Of a stretch of DNA of 50,373 nucleotides, positions 8,915-17,266 are shown piece after piece. The DNA comes from Collinsella aerofaciens (GTDB lineage Bacteria > Actinomycetota > Coriobacteriia > Coriobacteriales > Coriobacteriaceae). The stretch lies in NCBI RefSeq assembly GCF_009876115.1, contig NZ_WWSY01000014.1:1-50373 (forward strand). Direction: 5' to 3'. The first letter of the stretch is position 1. Every line of letters starts with the position of its first letter. The position numbers were made by a program, and so were the translations under genes. Below the pieces are notes generated by a model. That model saw only the letters and a program-made list of their open reading frames with translations, did no database searches and had not been told where the DNA came from.

Positions 8915-10417
8915 CTAGTCCTGGGCCTTGATGCTCGGCAGGAGAATCTGGGCGAGGTAGTCGGTCTCGAGTTTGGTCGCAGCGTCGGCCTTGCCGTCTT
9001 TGCCGACCAGTACGTTCTTGATCTGGCTATAGGTGTAGCGGTTGCCGGTCGTGAGCTCGACAAGCTCAATGGCCGAGTCCATAGGGTAGGTCGACACGGG
9101 ATTCTGCGTCCGTCCGTTGATGGTCTGGGGCACCACGTACGGATAGACGGGACCGCTGGCGTAGACGGTATAACCGTTGCCTAGGTTGGCCGCACCCAAA
9201 ACCGTATCGCCCTCATCGGGCGTAAAGCTCTCGCCCTCGCGCACTGCGACGAGCGTCACAATCGGTGTATCGCTGTCGCCGGCAAGATAGATGCATAGCG
9301 TGCTGCCATTTTGCCAAGTCTCGACCTTGCCGTACCACTCGACGGGGATATCGAGCTGGTAGAGGTCGGTTGCCTTGTGGCGGGCGTCGGCATCACGGGC
9401 CGCCTGTGCCTTTTGCGCGCTCACGGCATTGACGGCGGCGTCGCGCCGCGCGGTTGCCGCCTGCTGGAGCACCTTGGCGGTGGCGGCGGAGCTCGCGCCT
9501 CCCTCCTCGGCATATTTGGCGGCGGCATCGATCTGGTCGTCAGTCACCGTGTCGGCCGAAGGCACCTTGAGCTTAAAGGCGGCCTGGCTGCTTAGGTCCT
9601 GTCCGTCGCTCTTGATCGTGACCTGCGCCTTGGTGCTCGGGACGGTATAGATGGTGCCGTCGGCCGCGATGGGAGAGGCAGCGATGGAGAGCGTGTAATC
9701 GCCGGGCAGCAGTTTGATGCCGCGGCCGTGCTCGTCAACATAGAGCGTTTCGCTCACGGATGAGCCATCAGCGTCCTGACCGCTCACCTGTACGGGAATC
9801 TTAGAGCTGGTGGAACAGTCGAGGCCCGCGGCATGCACGCCAATCTGCACCGACATCATCGTGTGGGCATTGGCGGCGACAGCGGCAGCCTGCTCTTGCT
9901 GATATCCGTTCCAGGCAGCATAGCCTGCACCGCCGGCGACGAGCGCGGCGGCCACGATACCGGCGACCATCAGATTGCGGCGCTTGGGCGACATCTTGCG
10001 ATGACGAACCTCGGCCTCGCGTGCCGAGGGAACGGACGGTAGGGGAATATCGCCCATGGCGATGGTCTCGTCCACGGCTGGTGCGGAACCCAGGCCAGGA
10101 AGCTCGCGGGTCAGCGAATCCTCGGCCGGCAAGCTGTCGAGCAAGACGGTTTCCTCGCCCGTGTCGGATTCGGGCTGATTGCCGGCCTCGCTTTCGGTGT
10201 CTTCGTGACCTGCCTCGTCTTCGGTGGGCGCGGCGCCATCGTCTTTTGCATCCTGATCATCGAGCTGCGCCTCGATTTCCGGCTCATCCTGCACATTAAC
10301 GCTCGAATCGTCAAACGTAATCTCGGCCAGCGCGATCTGGTCTAGACTCTCCAGGGCCTCGGCACACGCTTCTGCATCTTGGACCGCATCCTCTTGGCCC
10401 ATCGTCTCATCTTTCAT
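8915..10417 (-). CDS. Hypothetical single-pass membrane protein with acidic cytoplasmic tail, 500 aa
   Basis: The family is not recognised. Seen: residues about 1-140 are very acidic and low in complexity (Asp, Glu, Ala, Pro), a basic stretch (KMSPKRR) follows, one transmembrane helix lies at about 149-169, and an extracytoplasmic part of about 330 residues contains an Ala/Lys-rich predicted helical segment before a C-terminal beta-rich domain. This topology (disordered cytoplasmic tail, one helix, outside domain) resembles envelope stress sensors or anti-sigma-like proteins, but no motif proves it. The start at 10417 is taken because GGGGGA lies just upstream; an open frame of 18 more codons has no ribosome-binding site. 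It ends close to the convergent ATPase gene. Confidence 0.65.
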   Translation of the reverse strand: MKDETMGQEDAVQDAEACAEALESLDQIALAEITFDDSSVNVQDEPEIEAQLDDQDAKDDGAAPTEDEAGHEDTESEAGNQPESDTGEETVLLDSLPAEDSLTRELPGLGSAPAVDETIAMGDIPLPSVPSAREAEVRHRKMSPKRRNLMVAGIVAAALVAGGAGYAAWNGYQQEQAAAVAANAHTMMSVQIGVHAAGLDCSTSSKIPVQVSGQDADGSSVSETLYVDEHGRGIKLLPGDYTLSIAASPIAADGTIYTVPSTKAQVTIKSDGQDLSSQAAFKLKVPSADTVTDDQIDAAAKYAEEGGASSAATAKVLQQAATARRDAAVNAVSAQKAQAARDADARHKATDLYQLDIPVEWYGKVETWQNGSTLCIYLAGDSDTPIVTLVAVREGESFTPDEGDTVLGAANLGNGYTVYASGPVYPYVVPQTINGRTQNPVSTYPMDSAIELVELTTGNRYTYSQIKNVLVGKDGKADAATKLETDYLAQILLPSIKAQD

Positions 10418-10545
10418 ATATCCCCCAAGCTCAATATCGGGACAACAATGTACCCAAAAACGGGGCTCCATAGAGCCGCCGCATGATTTGAAATCCGATT
10501 TTATATATGCGCGTGTTTTTGAATAGATGAATAGAGGCGCAACGA

Positions 10546-10587
10546 CAAAAAGCCCCCGGAAAGCGAGCGAAACGCTTTTCGGGGGCT
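10546..10587 (-). terminator. Terminator of the DUF5692/TetR operon
   Basis: Read on the minus strand, AGCCCCCGAAAAGCG pairs with CGCTTTCCGGGGGCT and is followed by TTTTT. Confidence 0.8.
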
Positions 10588-10655
10588 CTGCGAGACATTG
10601 GATTGAAAGGCCTGGTGAGCGGGCCTATGCCCAAGTGCCAACAGCGGCCAACATG

Positions 10656-11663
10656 TTACTCGGCGTGCGCGTAATCAACCTTGGCACGGCGAGCGGTGGC
10701 CTTCTCCCAATCGCTGGTGCCCTCAAAGACATCCTGCTTGTAGGGATTGCGGCCGAGCTTCTTGGCGCGGTAGGCGATGTAGATGATCGCGGCGACGTTG
10801 GCGACCAGTGCGGCGATCGAGACCGCGGTAGCGGCGCCGGGGTCGAGCGTGGAGTGGGTCACAAAGATGGACTCCTCCTGGAAGTACGGGAACACCTGGG
10901 CAAACATGCACCAAATGGCCAGCGTAAAGGCGCGGTTCTGGATCCAGCCGCCCTTGTTCCAGATAAAGGCGGCGACGGTGGGCGCCAGCAGCAGCGCAAA
11001 GCCGCAGAACCAGGAGTGGGTGGGCAGGCAGTTGTAGGTGTAGCAGAAGTTCCAGATGTCGTAGGCGATGATGTAGACCCAGGTCATGTCGGGCCACAGC
11101 ATGTCGGTCTTGTCCTCGGAGGCGTAGACGCTCCACCAACCGGTCATGCAGAAGATGTTGATGATACCGGCGATGCCGTTGAACACGTTGTTCCAGCCGG
11201 CCAACTGCGTAGCACCTTCGGAGGTGACCCAGGTGGGCTCGCCCAGGACAAAGAAGTGATAGGCGCTCTCGAAGTCGGACACGACGGCGATCATGATGTT
11301 GATGGCGACGATCACAAACGGCCACGCGCGGAACCAGTGCGCCTTGCCGATCTTGCCCCACTGATACTTAATGGCGATGAAGCCCCAGCAACCGGCCAAC
11401 GCCGCGTAGACCTTGGCGTAGTGGAACCAGCTGTTCTGGTACACATGGGTGGGGTTGGTGAGCGCCCACTCGGCACCCTGCGAAACGCCGACGGCGATGG
11501 CGACGCAGTAGATGGTCATGGCCAGCGGAGCCACGCCAAAGATGATGGCCGCGCCGAGCTTGGTGCGGCGGCCGACCTCGTTGAGCACGATCAGGCCGAT
11601 AAAGACCATGGCCCAGCCGGCCCAGTGGATAAGGGTATCGCTACCCCAAACATCGAACAGCAT
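10656..11663 (-). CDS. Multi-pass membrane protein, DUF5692-like, 335 aa
   Basis: This integral membrane protein has about eight to ten hydrophobic segments, many Trp and Tyr residues, and a short basic cytoplasmic tail. It resembles the DUF5692 family found in Coriobacteriia; that assignment rests on general likeness and is not proven. The ATG follows AAGGAGAG. It lies 63 bp downstream of the tetR-type gene on the same strand and shares its terminator, so the two are probably co-transcribed, diverging from the iron-sulfur flavoprotein gene. Context suggests a role linked to that oxidoreductase, such as substrate uptake or anchoring in the membrane. No transport motif is visible. Confidence 0.65.
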   Translation of the reverse strand: MLFDVWGSDTLIHWAGWAMVFIGLIVLNEVGRRTKLGAAIIFGVAPLAMTIYCVAIAVGVSQGAEWALTNPTHVYQNSWFHYAKVYAALAGCWGFIAIKYQWGKIGKAHWFRAWPFVIVAINIMIAVVSDFESAYHFFVLGEPTWVTSEGATQLAGWNNVFNGIAGIINIFCMTGWWSVYASEDKTDMLWPDMTWVYIIAYDIWNFCYTYNCLPTHSWFCGFALLLAPTVAAFIWNKGGWIQNRAFTLAIWCMFAQVFPYFQEESIFVTHSTLDPGAATAVSIAALVANVAAIIYIAYRAKKLGRNPYKQDVFEGTSDWEKATARRAKVDYAHAE

Positions 11664-11726
11664 GCCGCTCTCCTTTCACAAGCCCGCGGCCCCTCTTTCG
11701 ATCGCGGGCAGTTTGACCAAATGTCG

Positions 11727-12389
11727 TCAGTTCTGGGGCTTGCGCTCCAGATACTTGGCGGTATAGCCCTCGATGTGGAGTGTCGAGGCGATGATTTCCT
11801 TGACCGTCTCGTCGGGCACATCGGGGTGCGTGCGGATATACATCAACAGTCCCATGATGAGGGTGTAGAACGTCTCGTAGACATGGTCGATGCGCAGCTC
11901 GTGATGGGCGACAAAATCCACCACGGTGGTGTCGCAGATATACTGTGCCACGCGCTGGACCACGTTGTGCAGAAAGCCGCCGTAGAGCGCGCCGCTGCTC
12001 GAGGTGAGCGTACTCGGCAGCTCGTGGCCGCTGGCGACCAGGCGCTTAAAGAGCGGGGCGACGGTGTCGAGTGCGCCCTCGATATCACCGACGATGCGGC
12101 TGGCATTCCACTGCTCGAGCTCGGAGATAAAACCGTCGATTGCCTCGTCCATGACGGCGGTGACGGCGGCGTCCATATCGGCAAAGTAGTGGTAGAACAA
12201 TGAACGCGTGCAGCCGGCTCGCTTGGTCACGGCCGATACCGATAAGTGGGACACGCCAAGCTCGGAGCTTACGGTGCGCACGGCATCGAGGATCTCGCGA
12301 CGGCGTTCGTCGCCCGTCAAGCGCTTTGCCGCACTATCGGATGCGGGGACGGCATCGACCACAGAGGTATCTGCTGTTTTGCCGCCCAT
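11727..12389 (-). CDS. TetR/AcrR-family transcriptional regulator, 220 aa
   Basis: An N-terminal helix-turn-helix is visible at about residues 40-75 (VSAVTKRAGCTRSLFYHYFA), which is the TetR signature including the F-Y-x-Y-F end. The rest is an all-helical ligand-binding and dimerisation domain. Length is normal for the family. A weak AAGGCGG ribosome-binding site precedes the ATG. It is the first gene of a two-gene operon with the DUF5692-like gene and is divergent from the flavoprotein. Two identical-pattern palindromes in the 190-bp intergenic region are its likely operators, so it probably represses both directions, including its own gene, until an unknown ligand binds. Confidence 0.88.
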   Translation of the reverse strand: MGGKTADTSVVDAVPASDSAAKRLTGDERRREILDAVRTVSSELGVSHLSVSAVTKRAGCTRSLFYHYFADMDAAVTAVMDEAIDGFISELEQWNASRIVGDIEGALDTVAPLFKRLVASGHELPSTLTSSSGALYGGFLHNVVQRVAQYICDTTVVDFVAHHELRIDHVYETFYTLIMGLLMYIRTHPDVPDETVKEIIASTLHIEGYTAKYLERKPQN

Positions 12390-12447
12390 GTTTTGCCGCC
12401 TTCCATCCTCTTTTGCCTGACCGTTCGCCTAACAGTCTTGAATATTG

Positions 12448-12485
12448 TTGACGGTTCGTCAATACTATTTTTGACACAATGTCAA
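12448..12485. promoter_or_regulatory. Double TetR-type operator TTGAC-N5-GTCAA
   Basis: TTGACGGTTCGTCAA (12448-12462) and TTGACACAATGTCAA (12471-12485) are two palindromes with the same arms and different 5-bp centres, spaced 23 bp centre to centre (about two helical turns). They overlap a plausible plus-strand promoter: TTGAAT at 12438 and TACTAT at 12463, spacer 19. The pair lies between the regulator and its divergent target. Confidence 0.75.
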
Positions 12486-12578
12486 CTAATGGCGGGTGAA
12501 CGGCATGGGGGCATGTCCGGCCTGCAAAAAAGAGGGGCGCTGCGGCCTCGTCGGGCTGCGGCAAGAGAAGGGACAACC

Positions 12579-15356
12579 ATGATTCTCAACGGACCGGGAA
12601 TTAGCTACACCGAGCCTGACATCGGTTCGGAGTTCGTGCCGCCGCTGCCGGAGCATCCGCGCGAGGCCATCGTCAAGCTGTGCGAGCACTGCACCAACCG
12701 TCTGCTGCATCGCGACGAGCTGCTGGGCTACGAGTACTGGTCGTTTGCCGAGGCCGCAACCGACGAGCAGGCCGAGGTACTCTGCAAGATGAAGATGCGC
12801 CGTCCCTATACGCTGCCCGAGATGGTCAAGCTCACCGGCATGCCCGAGGCCGATATCGAGAAGATGCTCGACGACATGAGCTACACGGGTCTGCTCGAGT
12901 ACAACTGGGAAAATCCCGAGCGCGCCAAGCAGTGGGTGCTGCCCATGCTGGTGCCGGGTTCCGCCGAGTTCCTCAACATGCGCGTGAGCCAGCTCGAGGA
13001 GCACCCGGTCTATGCCAAGTTCTTTGAGCAGGCGTCCAAGGGACCGCTGTCCAAGGCCACGCCGATGGTGCCGCCCGGAGGCGCCGGTATCGGCATGCAC
13101 GTCATTCCGGTCGAGAAGGCCATCGATGCCGCGAGCACGTCGGTGCCGATCGAGCATATCGAGCATTGGCTCGACAAATACGATGGCAAGTATGCCGCCA
13201 GCACCTGTAGCTGCCGCGCGAGCCGTCGCGTGATGGGAGAGGGCTGCGCCGACGACCCCGCCGACTGGTGCATTGCCGTGGGCGATATGGCCGACTATGT
13301 GGTCGAGACCGACCGCGGCCACTATGTGACGCGCGAGGAGGTCTACGACATCTTGCGCCAGGCCGAGGACAACGGCTTTGTGCACCAGATCACCAACATC
13401 GACGGCGAGAACAAGATCTTCGCCATCTGTAACTGCAACGTCAACGTGTGCTACGCCCTGCGCACCTCGCAGCTGTTCAACACGCCCAACCTGTCGCGCT
13501 CGGCCTATGTCGCCAAGGTCGAGAAGGACAAGTGCGTGGCCTGCGGCCGCTGCGTTGAGGTGTGTCCGGCCGGCGCCGCCAAGCTGGGCCAGAAGCTCTG
13601 CAGCAAAAAGGCGGGCGGACAGGTGCCCGAGTATCCGCGCCAGGAGCTGCCCGATGCCACCAAGTGGGACCACACCAAGTGGTCGCCTAACTACCGCAAC
13701 GACAACCGCATCGAGACGCACGAGTCCGGCACCGCGCCCTGCAAGACGGCTTGCCCCGCGCATGTCGCCGTTCAGGGCTATCTGAAGCTCGCGGCGCAGG
13801 GCCGCTATGACGAGGCCCTGGCGCTCATTAAACGCGAGAACCCGCTGCCCGCTATCTGCGGCCGTGTGTGCAACCGCCGCTGTGAGGATGCCTGCACCCG
13901 CGGTCGTGTGGACGCCGCCGTGGCTATCGACGAAGTCAAGAAGTTTATCGCCCAGCGCGATCTGGACGCTGCGACCCGCTACGTCCCGCCCGTGGTGACG
14001 CCGACGCGCGCTGGCGGCTTCGACCAGAAGATTGCCATCATCGGTGCCGGCCCGGCCGGTCTGTCCTGCGCTTTCTATCTTGCCGAGAAGGGCTACAAGC
14101 CCATCGTGTTCGAGAAAAACGAGCGCCCGGGTGGCATGCTCACCTACGGCATTCCCAGCTTTAAGCTGCAGAAGGATGTTATCGAGGCCGAGGTCGAGAT
14201 CATTCGCCTGATGGGTGCCGAGTTCCGCTATGGCGTGGAAGTCGGCCGCGACGTGACGCTCGACGAGCTGCGCACGCAGGGTTTTAAGGCCTTCTACGTG
14301 GCTATTGGCTGCCAGGGCGGCCGCCTTGCCGACATTCCGGGCGAGGACGCCGAGGGTGTGACCGTGGCCGTCGACTTTTTGCGCGAGGTCAACAGCGGCA
14401 AGATTGACGCGCTGCCCGGCCGCACCATCGTGGTGGGCGGCGGCAACGTGGCCATCGACGTTGCCCGCAACGCCTGCCGTCTGGGTTCCGAGCACGTTGA
14501 GATGTTCTGCCTGGAGAGCGAGGCACAGATGCCCGCCAGCGAGGAAGAGCGTCGCGAGGCCATCGAGGACGGCGCGCACATCAGCTGCGGTTGGGGTCCC
14601 AAGGAGGTCCACCTGGACGAGGCCGGTCGTGTGTGCGGTATCACCTTCAAGCGCTGCACGCGTGTCTTTGACGACGAAGGCCGTTTTGCGCCCGAGTACG
14701 ACGAGAACGATCTACGCCGTGTCGATGCTGACCGTGTCGTCATGTCCATCGGCCAGTCCATCGTGTGGGGCGACCTGCTGGCTGGCTCCAAGGTGGAGCT
14801 TGGCCGTGGTCAGGGCGCCCTTGCCGATCCCCAGACCTACCAGACCGCCGAACCCGACATCTTTGTGGGCGGCGACGTCTATACCGGTCCGAGCTTTGCC
14901 ATCGATGCCATCGCCGCCGGTCACGAGGCTGCGGTGTCCATCCACCGCTTTGTGCAGCCGGGCTCCACGCTCACCATCGGCCGCAACCAGCGCCGCTACA
15001 CCGCGCTCGACCGCGACGATGTCGTGATCGAGAGCTATGACAACGCGAGCCGTGAGGTTGCCCACGTGGACCACGAGCGCGAGAAGGCCGCGCCCTTCAG
15101 CGAGTACGTCGAGACCTTTACCGAAGAGCAGGTGCGCGCCGAGACCGCCCGTTGCCTTGGCTGCGGTGCCTCAATCGTCGACCCCAACAAGTGCATCGGC
15201 TGCGGCCTGTGCACCACCAAGTGCGCGTTCGATGCCATCCATCTGGATCGCGATCGCCCCGAGTGCTCCACGATGGTCAAATACGAGCAAAAGCTCCCGA
15301 GCCTTGGCAAGTATGCTTTAAAGCGTGCAATCAAAATCAAGTTCGGTCGTAAATAG
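12579..15356 (+). CDS. GltD-like FAD/NAD(P) oxidoreductase with ferredoxin domains, 925 aa
   Basis: Domains in order: an N-terminal region of about 300 residues with several Cys pairs (for example TCSCRA, CNCNVNVC), a 4Fe-4S motif CVACGRCVEVCP, then a GltD/DpyD-type domain beginning with the helical Cys-rich module (CKTACP, CGRVCNRRCEDAC), the FAD-binding GAGPAGLSC, the NAD(P)-binding GGGNVAIDVARNA, and a C-terminal CIGCGLCTTKC cluster. It probably passes electrons between NAD(P)H and ferredoxin or an organic acceptor through FAD and several iron-sulfur clusters in the cytoplasm. The ATG at 12579 follows AGAAGGGAC; an upstream open frame runs through the operator region and is rejected. It is divergent from the TetR gene and probably under its control. 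The substrate is unknown. Confidence 0.85.
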   Translation: MILNGPGISYTEPDIGSEFVPPLPEHPREAIVKLCEHCTNRLLHRDELLGYEYWSFAEAATDEQAEVLCKMKMRRPYTLPEMVKLTGMPEADIEKMLDDMSYTGLLEYNWENPERAKQWVLPMLVPGSAEFLNMRVSQLEEHPVYAKFFEQASKGPLSKATPMVPPGGAGIGMHVIPVEKAIDAASTSVPIEHIEHWLDKYDGKYAASTCSCRASRRVMGEGCADDPADWCIAVGDMADYVVETDRGHYVTREEVYDILRQAEDNGFVHQITNIDGENKIFAICNCNVNVCYALRTSQLFNTPNLSRSAYVAKVEKDKCVACGRCVEVCPAGAAKLGQKLCSKKAGGQVPEYPRQELPDATKWDHTKWSPNYRNDNRIETHESGTAPCKTACPAHVAVQGYLKLAAQGRYDEALALIKRENPLPAICGRVCNRRCEDACTRGRVDAAVAIDEVKKFIAQRDLDAATRYVPPVVTPTRAGGFDQKIAIIGAGPAGLSCAFYLAEKGYKPIVFEKNERPGGMLTYGIPSFKLQKDVIEAEVEIIRLMGAEFRYGVEVGRDVTLDELRTQGFKAFYVAIGCQGGRLADIPGEDAEGVTVAVDFLREVNSGKIDALPGRTIVVGGGNVAIDVARNACRLGSEHVEMFCLESEAQMPASEEERREAIEDGAHISCGWGPKEVHLDEAGRVCGITFKRCTRVFDDEGRFAPEYDENDLRRVDADRVVMSIGQSIVWGDLLAGSKVELGRGQGALADPQTYQTAEPDIFVGGDVYTGPSFAIDAIAAGHEAAVSIHRFVQPGSTLTIGRNQRRYTALDRDDVVIESYDNASREVAHVDHEREKAAPFSEYVETFTEEQVRAETARCLGCGASIVDPNKCIGCGLCTTKCAFDAIHLDRDRPECSTMVKYEQKLPSLGKYALKRAIKIKFGRK

Positions 15357-15371
15357 GTAACCATGGCGGGT

Positions 15372-15410
15372 AAGGGGACGGCGCAGACTAGATTTCGCCG
15401 TCCCCTTGCT
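15372..15410 (+). terminator. Terminator after the flavoprotein gene
   Basis: AAGGGGACGGCG (15372-15383) pairs perfectly with CGCCGTCCCCTT (15396-15407). The T-run after it is weak. Confidence 0.6.
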
Positions 15411-15452
15411 TTGAGTTTGCATCGCATCAACCGTTGTTGAAAGGTTTCTACC

Positions 15453-15881
15453 TTGCATGAATTGGGAATCGTTTATCACATTATTCGCGATGTTGAGAAC
15501 GTGGCGCGCGCCAATGGCGTGCGTCGCGTTTCGAGCGTCACGCTGCTGCTGGGCGAGGTCTCGGGCGTCGTTCCCGACTTGCTGCTCGACGCTTGGCGCT
15601 GGGCGGCAGATAAAAAGTCCATCACGCAGGGCGCGGAGCTTATCGTGGAGTCCGTCGAGGCCGTGACGCATTGCGAGGCGTGCGGCCGCGACTATGCGAC
15701 AGTCGAGCACGGCAAGACCTGCCCCCATTGCGGCAGTGGTGACACCTATTTGCTCCAGGGCCAAGAGGTCATGATCAAGCAGATCGAGACCCCCGACGAG
15801 GATCCGGCAGACGCTGCCCCCGACGGCCCTTCTGACGCCCCCGACGCCGTCGACGCCGCTAACCCTCTCCACATCGTCTAG
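15453..15881 (+). CDS. hypA: Hydrogenase nickel-insertion protein HypA/HybF, 142 aa
   Basis: It delivers nickel to the [NiFe]-hydrogenase large subunit. Seen: it begins M-H-E-L-G-I from a TTG start, giving the family's nickel-binding His2 and Glu3. A zinc-ribbon pair is present (C-x2-C at HCEACG and C-x2-C at TCPHCG). An acidic Asp/Ala/Pro tail of about 25-30 residues makes it longer than the usual 110-120. AAGG lies about 8 nt before the TTG; the ATG four bases later is in another frame. No hydrogenase genes or hypB lie in the window, so its partners must be elsewhere. Confidence 0.9.
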   Translation: MHELGIVYHIIRDVENVARANGVRRVSSVTLLLGEVSGVVPDLLLDAWRWAADKKSITQGAELIVESVEAVTHCEACGRDYATVEHGKTCPHCGSGDTYLLQGQEVMIKQIETPDEDPADAAPDGPSDAPDAVDAANPLHIV

Positions 15882-15885
15882 CCCC

Positions 15886-15941
15886 TAGTCGTTGGGGACG
15901 TTCTTGTTTGACTAGTCGTTTAAGAACGTCCCCAACGACTA
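15886..15941. repeat. Complete palindromic repeat, TAGTCGTTGGGGACGTTCTT family
   Basis: Perfect 20-bp arms (15886-15905 and 15922-15941) flank a 16-bp centre that contains GACTAGTC. It begins 5 nt after the hypA stop and may double as a transcript-end hairpin. Diverged relatives lie at 121-152 and 19540-19605. Confidence 0.8.
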
Positions 15942-15984
15942 CTTGCGCTAGAGCATAAGTTATACAATTAGTCAAGTTATGTCT

Positions 15985-16211
15985 GTTTAAACAAAATAGC
16001 GGCACGCAGGCGCATTGGGATTAACCTAAAAGCGGCGTTAATGAACAGAGTGTCTGTATATATCTGTGAAAGTAATTGGGAAATCACGTTTTAGTAGGCA
16101 ATGAGCTGTAAATCAGCAACGTAATCAATTTGTAACAAACTTAGACGTTTAAACAAATAATGCAACCGTTTGCGAATTTAGCTATAAATCCACAAGGCGA
16201 ACAGGTATACT
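15985..16211 (+). promoter_or_regulatory. AT-rich leader of the man PTS operon with twin GTTTAAACAAA motifs
   Basis: The gap 15942-16258 is much more AT-rich than its neighbours and has no gene. GTTTAAACAAA occurs at 15985-15995 and again at 16147-16157. TTTGTAACAAA, a near-palindrome, lies near 16131-16141. TATACT at 16206 could be a -10 box, but no good -35 box is seen. The paired motifs are likely sites for a PTS-linked regulator; no regulator gene is adjacent. Confidence 0.45.
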
Positions 16212-16258
16212 CCATTATTGTCGTGTAGGAAATACGTAGACAAAAAGGAGGTTATGTG

Positions 16259-17248
16259 ATGGTAAGTATTGTTCTTGCTAGCCATGGTGACTTGGCGGCT
16301 GGAATCAAGCAGACGGGCTCGATGGTCTTTGGCGATCAGCCGTCTGTTGCCGTGGTCTCGCTCGAGCCGAGCATGGGCCCCGACGACTTCCGTGCCAAGG
16401 TCGAGGAAGCAGTCGCTTCCTTCGAGGACCAGGAGCAGGTGCTCTTCCTCGTTGATCTGTGGGGCGGCACGCCGTTCAACCAGATCAGCGGGCTCATCGA
16501 GGGCCACGATTCCTGGGCTATCGTCACCGGTGTCAACCTGCCTATGCTCATCGAGGCATATTCGCAGCGCTTTGACGCAAAGAACACTGCACATGCGATC
16601 GCAAAACATCTCGTGACTGAGGCTAAGGCTGGCGTGCGCGTCAAGCCCGAGTCTCTGGAGCCCGAGGAGAAGAAGCCGGCTGCGGCCGCCGCTGCTCCTG
16701 CAGGCGCCATCCCTCCGGGAACGGTCATCGGCGATGGGCACATCAAGATCGCCCACGTCCGTATCGACACCCGTCTGCTTCATGGTCAGGTGGCCACCAC
16801 GTGGACCAAGCAGATCAACCCCAACCGCATCATCGTGGTTTCCGACGGCGTTGCTCACGACGAGCTCCGCAAGACCATGATCGAGCAGGCTGCCCCTCCG
16901 GGAGTCCATGCCAACGTTGTGCCCATCAAGAAGATGGCCGAGGTCGTCAAGGACACGCGCTTTGGTGACACCAAGGCCATGCTGCTGTTCGAGAACCCGC
17001 AGGATCTGCTCAGGGCCATCGAGGCCGGCGTCGACATCAAGGAAGTCAACATCGGTTCTATGGCTCACTCCAAGGGCAAGGTCGTCGTCACCAACGCCGT
17101 CGCTATGGGCGATGACGACGTCAAGACTCTCGAGGCCCTCAAGGCCAAGGGCGTCAAGTTCGAGGTCCGCAAGGTTCCTTCGGATTCCTCCGAGGATCTC
17201 GACGCCATGTTGAAGAAAGCTAAGGCCGAACTGGCCGCTCAAGCATAG
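16259..17248 (+). CDS. manX: Mannose-family PTS EIIAB protein (ManX), 329 aa
   Basis: This cytoplasmic phosphotransfer protein of the mannose/fructose/sorbose PTS has EIIA and EIIB fused. Seen: an N-terminal EIIA domain with the phosphorylatable His in VLASHG (H9), an Ala/Pro-rich hinge at about 128-155, then an EIIB domain with its active His in RIDTRLLHGQV. Phosphate passes from HPr to EIIA, to EIIB, and to sugar during uptake. ATG 16259 is preferred to GTG 16256 because it leaves 7 nt after the strong AAGGAGG. It is first in a man operon with 18-nt spacing to the EIIC gene. Substrate is probably mannose or glucose-type hexoses; specificity cannot be read. Confidence 0.93.
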   Translation: MVSIVLASHGDLAAGIKQTGSMVFGDQPSVAVVSLEPSMGPDDFRAKVEEAVASFEDQEQVLFLVDLWGGTPFNQISGLIEGHDSWAIVTGVNLPMLIEAYSQRFDAKNTAHAIAKHLVTEAKAGVRVKPESLEPEEKKPAAAAAAPAGAIPPGTVIGDGHIKIAHVRIDTRLLHGQVATTWTKQINPNRIIVVSDGVAHDELRKTMIEQAAPPGVHANVVPIKKMAEVVKDTRFGDTKAMLLFENPQDLLRAIEAGVDIKEVNIGSMAHSKGKVVVTNAVAMGDDDVKTLEALKAKGVKFEVRKVPSDSSEDLDAMLKKAKAELAAQA

Positions 17249-17266
17249 TAAAGGAGGGTCCGATAC

